Assembly (NCBI GenBank): GCA_027067015.1
Contig: JAMOMS010000236.1
Coordinates: 1 to 7,238 of the forward strand
DNA: 7,238 nucleotides
Origin: Campylobacterales bacterium
GTDB taxonomy: Bacteria > Campylobacterota > Campylobacteria > Campylobacterales > Hydrogenimonadaceae
Direction of reading: 5' to 3'
Shown: positions 4,701 through 7,238 of the stretch, in pieces
How the letters are laid out: every line of letters starts with the position of its first letter
Position numbering within the stretch: position 1 is the stretch's first letter
Program-made: the position numbers and the translations under genes
The notes under the pieces: model-generated
What the model was told of the DNA's origin: nothing
Seen by the model: the letters and a program-made list of their open reading frames with translations, nothing else
The model's database searches: none

Positions 4701-6086
4701 CTGTTGCTCTTCGTCCCGCTCTCCCCGCTTTTTGGGTACCAGCACCACCGGGGTACCCTCCAGGTCAAAATGTTCGCGCAATTGGTTGGTAAGATAGCGC
4801 AGGTAACTAAAGTGCAATCCTTTGGGTCGGTTGGAGACCAGGGCGATCGTGGGCGGTTTGATAGCGTATTGGGAGGCAAAGAGAATGTTGACCGGTTTGC
4901 CCCGCAGACTTGGGATGTGGTGGCGGATCGTGGCTTGTTTAATGACCTCATTGAGTTCCCCGGTAGGGATGCGGCGGGTATAGTTTTCGTAAACCTTTAA
5001 AAGGGTGTCGGCAAGTTTGTGCACCCGTTTTTTGGTCTTGGCCGAGAGGGTGATGATGGGAGCCCAGCTTAAAAACTTAAACCGGTAACGTACCTCCGCC
5101 ACCACCTCCTCGTAACTGCCCAGCGCCTCATCCCACTTGTTGAGCACAATGACGCAGGCGAGTTTGTACTCATCCACCAGACCGGCGATCTTCTCGTCCA
5201 GATCGGTCAACGGCGCGGAGGCGTCCAGCACCAGCAAAGCGATGTCGGCCCGCTCAAGCATCTGGCGCGTGCGCCCCAGGGCGTAGCGCTCAATGCCCTG
5301 GATTTTGCCCCGACGGCGCAATCCCGCCGTATCGACGAACGTGACCACTTTGTCATCCAAAATCATGCTCTCGTCCACCGGGTCGACGGTGGTGCCGGCG
5401 ACATCACTTACCACCGCCCGCTCCTCTCCGAGCAGGGCGTTGAGCAAAGAGCTCTTGCCCACGTTGGTACGGCCGATGATGGCCACGCGGATCTCGTTCT
5501 CCTGCCTCTCCTCCACCCGGTCGCCTTCGTCGCTGAAAGCGTCGATCAGGCTCTCAAAAGCGTCCGGTTCCTCTTCCAAAAGAAGGGTCTGCGTTTCGGG
5601 CTCATCCAGGTGGGAACGAATCCACGCCGTCAACGCGCCGACGCGCCGGTTGTGGCTGACCGAGATAAAAAAGAGGTTTTCGGCGCCAAACTCCGCGAAT
5701 GCCCAGGCGTTTTGCTCCTCTTTGTCGTTATCGATTTTGTTGACCACGAGGGCAATCGGTTTCTGTAGGTCCTGAAGGCGGTAAAAGAGCCGTTTGTCCC
5801 GCTCATCCGGCAGGCTTTTGCCGTCGACAAGATAAAGAATCAGGTCGGCCTCTTTGGCTGTTTCAATGGCTTTGTTGCCCACCTTCTTAAAAAGCTCACT
5901 GCTGTCGTCAATGCCGCCGGTATCAAGAATCTGGGCCTCTTGCCCATCAAAGTCAATGATCTCTTTTTTCACGTCACGGGTGGTGCCCGCCATATCGGAG
6001 GTGATGGCGATGCGCTTTTTGGCAAAACGGTTAAAGAGTGAGCTTTTGCCCACGTTGGGTTGGCCGAGAATGGCGATTTTTTTCAT
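4692..6086 (-). CDS. der: Ribosome-assembly GTPase Der (EngA)
   Basis: A 464-residue essential GTPase with two G domains in tandem, which acts in maturation of the 50S ribosomal subunit. G domain 1 has the P-loop GQPNVGKSS (8-16), AGTTRD (33-38), DTGG (55-58) and NKID (116-119). G domain 2 has the P-loop GRTNVGKSS (205-213), DTAG (252-255), NKWD (316-319) and SAK (348-350). The C-terminal KH-like domain (about 370-452) includes HHIPSLRGKPV and RYLTNQLREHFDLEGTPV, followed by a short charged tail. The linker (about 160-198) is strongly acidic. In domain 2 the usual GTTRD reads GTTVD (231-235), a form I associate with Campylobacterota Der. Domain 1 has SVSH where a G5 SA-type motif is expected. 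The start gives the expected N-terminus, although its Shine-Dalgarno (AAAAAG) is weak. It is monocistronic as far as the window shows and is convergent with the channel gene without a gap. Confidence 0.98.
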   Translation of the reverse strand: MKKIAILGQPNVGKSSLFNRFAKKRIAITSDMAGTTRDVKKEIIDFDGQEAQILDTGGIDDSSELFKKVGNKAIETAKEADLILYLVDGKSLPDERDKRLFYRLQDLQKPIALVVNKIDNDKEEQNAWAFAEFGAENLFFISVSHNRRVGALTAWIRSHLDEPETQTLLLEEEPDAFESLIDAFSDEGDRVEERQENEIRVAIIGRTNVGKSSLLNALLGEERAVVSDVAGTTVDPVDESMILDDKVVTFVDTAGLRRRGKIQGIERYALGRTRQMLERADIALLVLDASAPLTDLDEKIAGLVDEYKLACVIVLNKWDEALGSYEEVVAEVRYRFKFLSWAPIITLSAKTKKRVHKLADTLLKVYENYTRRIPTGELNEVIKQATIRHHIPSLRGKPVNILFASQYAIKPPTIALVSNRPKGLHFSYLRYLTNQLREHFDLEGTPVVLVPKKRGERDEEQQEA

Positions 6087-6098
6087 CTTTTTGGTCTC

Positions 6099-6104
6099 TT
6101 TATA
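6099..6104 (-). promoter_or_regulatory. Possible -10 box for der
   Basis: The minus strand reads GTGATATAAAGAGACC, with TATAAA ending 12 bases before the der ATG. This would give a leader of only about 5-7 nucleotides, consistent with the poor Shine-Dalgarno. A second candidate, TAAAAT (6130-6135, minus), would give a leader near 37 nucleotides. Neither has a clear -35. Confidence 0.3.
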
Positions 6105-6143
6105 TCACTTGTATGGTGAATTTATGGCGATTTTATCGTAATT

Positions 6144-6156
6144 GTGATTAAATCAC
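6144..6156. repeat. Perfect 13-base dyad GTGATT-A-AATCAC in the der/DUF3108 divergent region
   Basis: Six-base arms flank a single central A, 15 bases before the DUF3108 start. The TGTGA...TCAC pattern resembles a Crp/Fnr-family half-site pair, but the spacing is one base short of the CRP consensus. It could be an operator or a chance A/T-rich palindrome. A smaller dyad, CGAT-TTT-ATCG, lies at 6128-6138. Confidence 0.3.
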
Positions 6157-6170
6157 GGAAAGGATGAAAG

Positions 6171-6926
6171 ATGGCGAGATTGGGGTGGTTTGTCTGGTTC
6201 ATATCTTTGGCATCGTTGCTCTCGGCCCAGGTTTTAAGCGGCAAGTATGTCATAGAGTACGGGATTTTCGGCAAAATGGGGACGGCGGAAGCGACACTGG
6301 AGCGCAACGCCACCCGTTACAAAATCGAGATGACCGCCGTGGCGACGGGATTGGCCAAAGTGCTTAGCGGGGGCAGGGTAGAGAAGTACCGCAGTGAAGG
6401 GCGCATTGAAAAAGGGTGGCTGGTGCCCGATTTGTATACCAAAGATATCGCCTATTCGGGTAAACGACGGGTTAAAACCTACCGGTTTGACCATCCGCAC
6501 AAAAAGGTGGCGGTTTCTCAGCGTAAATTCCGTGACGGCAAGATGGTGCAAGAGAGCAACTCGACACTGCCTTACTACGCCCCAAACGATATCTTCTCGC
6601 TCTATTTCAACATTCTCCGCCTTATCGGTGACTGCTCCAAACCCTACAACCGGGAACTGCATGCGGTAGGCGCGGAGAAGAAGACGGGACGGGTGCACGT
6701 GCAGACACTGGTGGATCCCAAAGAGCGCCTGCTGGTTAAAGAACTGCTTGGCGAGGGTGATTGCTATTTGAAAGTGACCATTTTTCAAAAGCTTTTCGGA
6801 TCCAAGGGTGGGGAGCTCTATTTGGCGTTGGGTAAAGACGGCACCGCCAAGAGCGCGGTACTTAAAGATGTGGTGATGTTTGGCGACGTGCGGGGGCGGA
6901 TGGTTTCGTTTAAAGAGAGCAAGTAA
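6171..6926 (+). CDS. Secreted DUF3108-type protein
   Basis: A 251-residue protein with a Sec signal peptide: a short basic start (MAR), a hydrophobic core at residues 5-17 and an LSA-Q site near 19/20. The mature part starts QVLSGKYVIEYGIFGKMGTAEATLE and is rich in beta strands, matching the DUF3108 family of periplasmic or envelope proteins, whose role is unknown. The motif YYAPNDIFSLYFNIL (135-149) is a likely family core. The mature protein has two cysteines, Cys155 and Cys198, which could form a disulfide in the periplasm. The start is ATG at 6171 with AAAGGA upstream; an ATG at 6164 is out of frame and part of the ribosome-binding region. It diverges from der across 84 bases, and the next gene starts 3 bases after its stop, so the two are co-transcribed. 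DUF3108 is assigned by pattern memory; the secreted nature is clear. Confidence 0.85.
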   Translation: MARLGWFVWFISLASLLSAQVLSGKYVIEYGIFGKMGTAEATLERNATRYKIEMTAVATGLAKVLSGGRVEKYRSEGRIEKGWLVPDLYTKDIAYSGKRRVKTYRFDHPHKKVAVSQRKFRDGKMVQESNSTLPYYAPNDIFSLYFNILRLIGDCSKPYNRELHAVGAEKKTGRVHVQTLVDPKERLLVKELLGEGDCYLKVTIFQKLFGSKGGELYLALGKDGTAKSAVLKDVVMFGDVRGRMVSFKESK

Positions 6927-6929
6927 GCG

Positions 6930-7238
6930 ATGCGCGCGCGTTTCATGGCCCTGGACGCGGGGGTGCGTTATATGCTCTTTGCGTCGCTGATGTTTGCCTG
7001 CATGGGGGTCTTTGCCAAACTCCTTAGCCGTGATATGCCCTCATTGGAGGTGGTCTTTTTTCGTAACGTCTTTGGCGTTACAGCGGTGGCGTTGACACTG
7101 TTTCAACGCCCATTTACCCATCGGGGCGGCAAACCCTTTTTACTCTTTTTCCGCGGCTTAATGGGCTTTTTGGCTCTGTTGGCCTTCTTTTACAACATTG
7201 CCCATATCCCGCTGGGTGACGCCATGACCTACTCCAAA
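6930..7238 (+). CDS. EamA/DMT-family transporter, N-terminal part (runs off the right edge)
   Basis: An open frame of 103 codons from ATG at 6930 to the end of the window. It begins MRARFMALDAGVRYMLFASL. Three hydrophobic segments are visible: about 14-30 (YMLFASLMFACMGVFAK), 43-60 (FFRNVFGVTAVALTLFQ) and 70-90 (PFLLFFRGLMGFLALLAFFYN), followed by the start of a fourth (IPLGDAMTYSK). The pattern FFRN near helix 2, then FRGLMGF and IPLGDAMTYSK, is typical of the first EamA repeat of drug/metabolite superfamily exporters, which have about ten helices over roughly 300 residues, so about two thirds is missing. The substrate cannot be told. The start lies 3 bases after the DUF3108 stop with only a weak Shine-Dalgarno, which suggests coupled translation. 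Met6 at 6945 is an alternative start without a better site. Confidence 0.88.
   Translation, partial: MRARFMALDAGVRYMLFASLMFACMGVFAKLLSRDMPSLEVVFFRNVFGVTAVALTLFQRPFTHRGGKPFLLFFRGLMGFLALLAFFYNIAHIPLGDAMTYSK

Noticed and set aside
5293..5775. 160-codon plus-strand open frame opposite der
   Set aside because: Low-complexity Ser/Arg-rich translation antisense to the Der GTPase; no ribosome-binding site and no family resemblance.
6070..6134. Direct repeat ATGGCGATTTT at 6070-6080 and 6124-6134
   Set aside because: An 11-base match, one copy of which is der's coding start; probably chance in A/T-rich sequence, with no further flanking identity.
6234..6788. 184-codon minus-strand open frame opposite the DUF3108 gene
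   Set aside because: Shadow of the DUF3108 coding frame, which has a signal peptide and a proper start; the antisense frame has neither.
1..7238. Mobile element, CRISPR array, prophage, tRNA or rRNA
   Set aside because: No transposase or integrase frames, terminal inverted repeats, spaced direct repeats or structured RNA signatures were seen; the genes are housekeeping or membrane genes with even composition.

Overview
The window looks like chromosomal core sequence from a moderately GC-rich member of the Campylobacterota (Epsilonproteobacteria), perhaps a vent or sulfur-oxidising lineage such as Sulfurimonas, Sulfurovum, Nitratifractor or Hydrogenimonas. This placement is an inference. It rests on the DUF6394-like gene followed by a two-RCK potassium channel, on a Der GTPase with a GTT-x-DPVDE second G domain, and on neighbours of DUF3108 and EamA type. 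No mobile elements, phage genes, tRNA or rRNA genes, or CRISPR repeats were seen. Coding density is very high, and no gene-free stretch exceeds about 120 bases.

Left block, all on the minus strand (1-2489). Transcription starts at a good TATAAT -10 box near 2520. It runs through trpS (tryptophanyl-tRNA synthetase with a Thermotoga-type four-cysteine iron-sulfur signature), a DUF190 PII-like protein and crcB/fluC (fluoride channel). The trpS stop codon lies inside the DUF190 Shine-Dalgarno, and DUF190 and crcB overlap by ATGA, so the three are translationally linked. After an 88-base gap comes an unrecognised polytopic membrane protein that runs off the left edge.

Middle block, plus strand (2606-4691). 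A four-helix DUF6394-like membrane protein is followed by a two-TM, tandem-RCK potassium channel that starts at TTG. The first gene's stop codon is again fused to the second gene's Shine-Dalgarno. This pair is the best candidate in the window for a poorly described functional unit: a small membrane protein that may serve a K+ channel.

Right block (4692-7238). The ribosome-assembly GTPase Der is on the minus strand and converges on the channel gene with no intergenic base; the two stop codons sit inside one 18-base perfect inverted repeat. Divergent from der, across 84 bases holding several small dyads, is a plus-strand pair: a secreted DUF3108 protein and, 3 bases later, an EamA/DMT-type transporter cut by the right edge.

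Nothing here is plainly an unknown defence or mobile system. The points of interest are the Fe-S TrpRS, the DUF190-CrcB pairing, the DUF6394-channel unit and the compact gene junctions.
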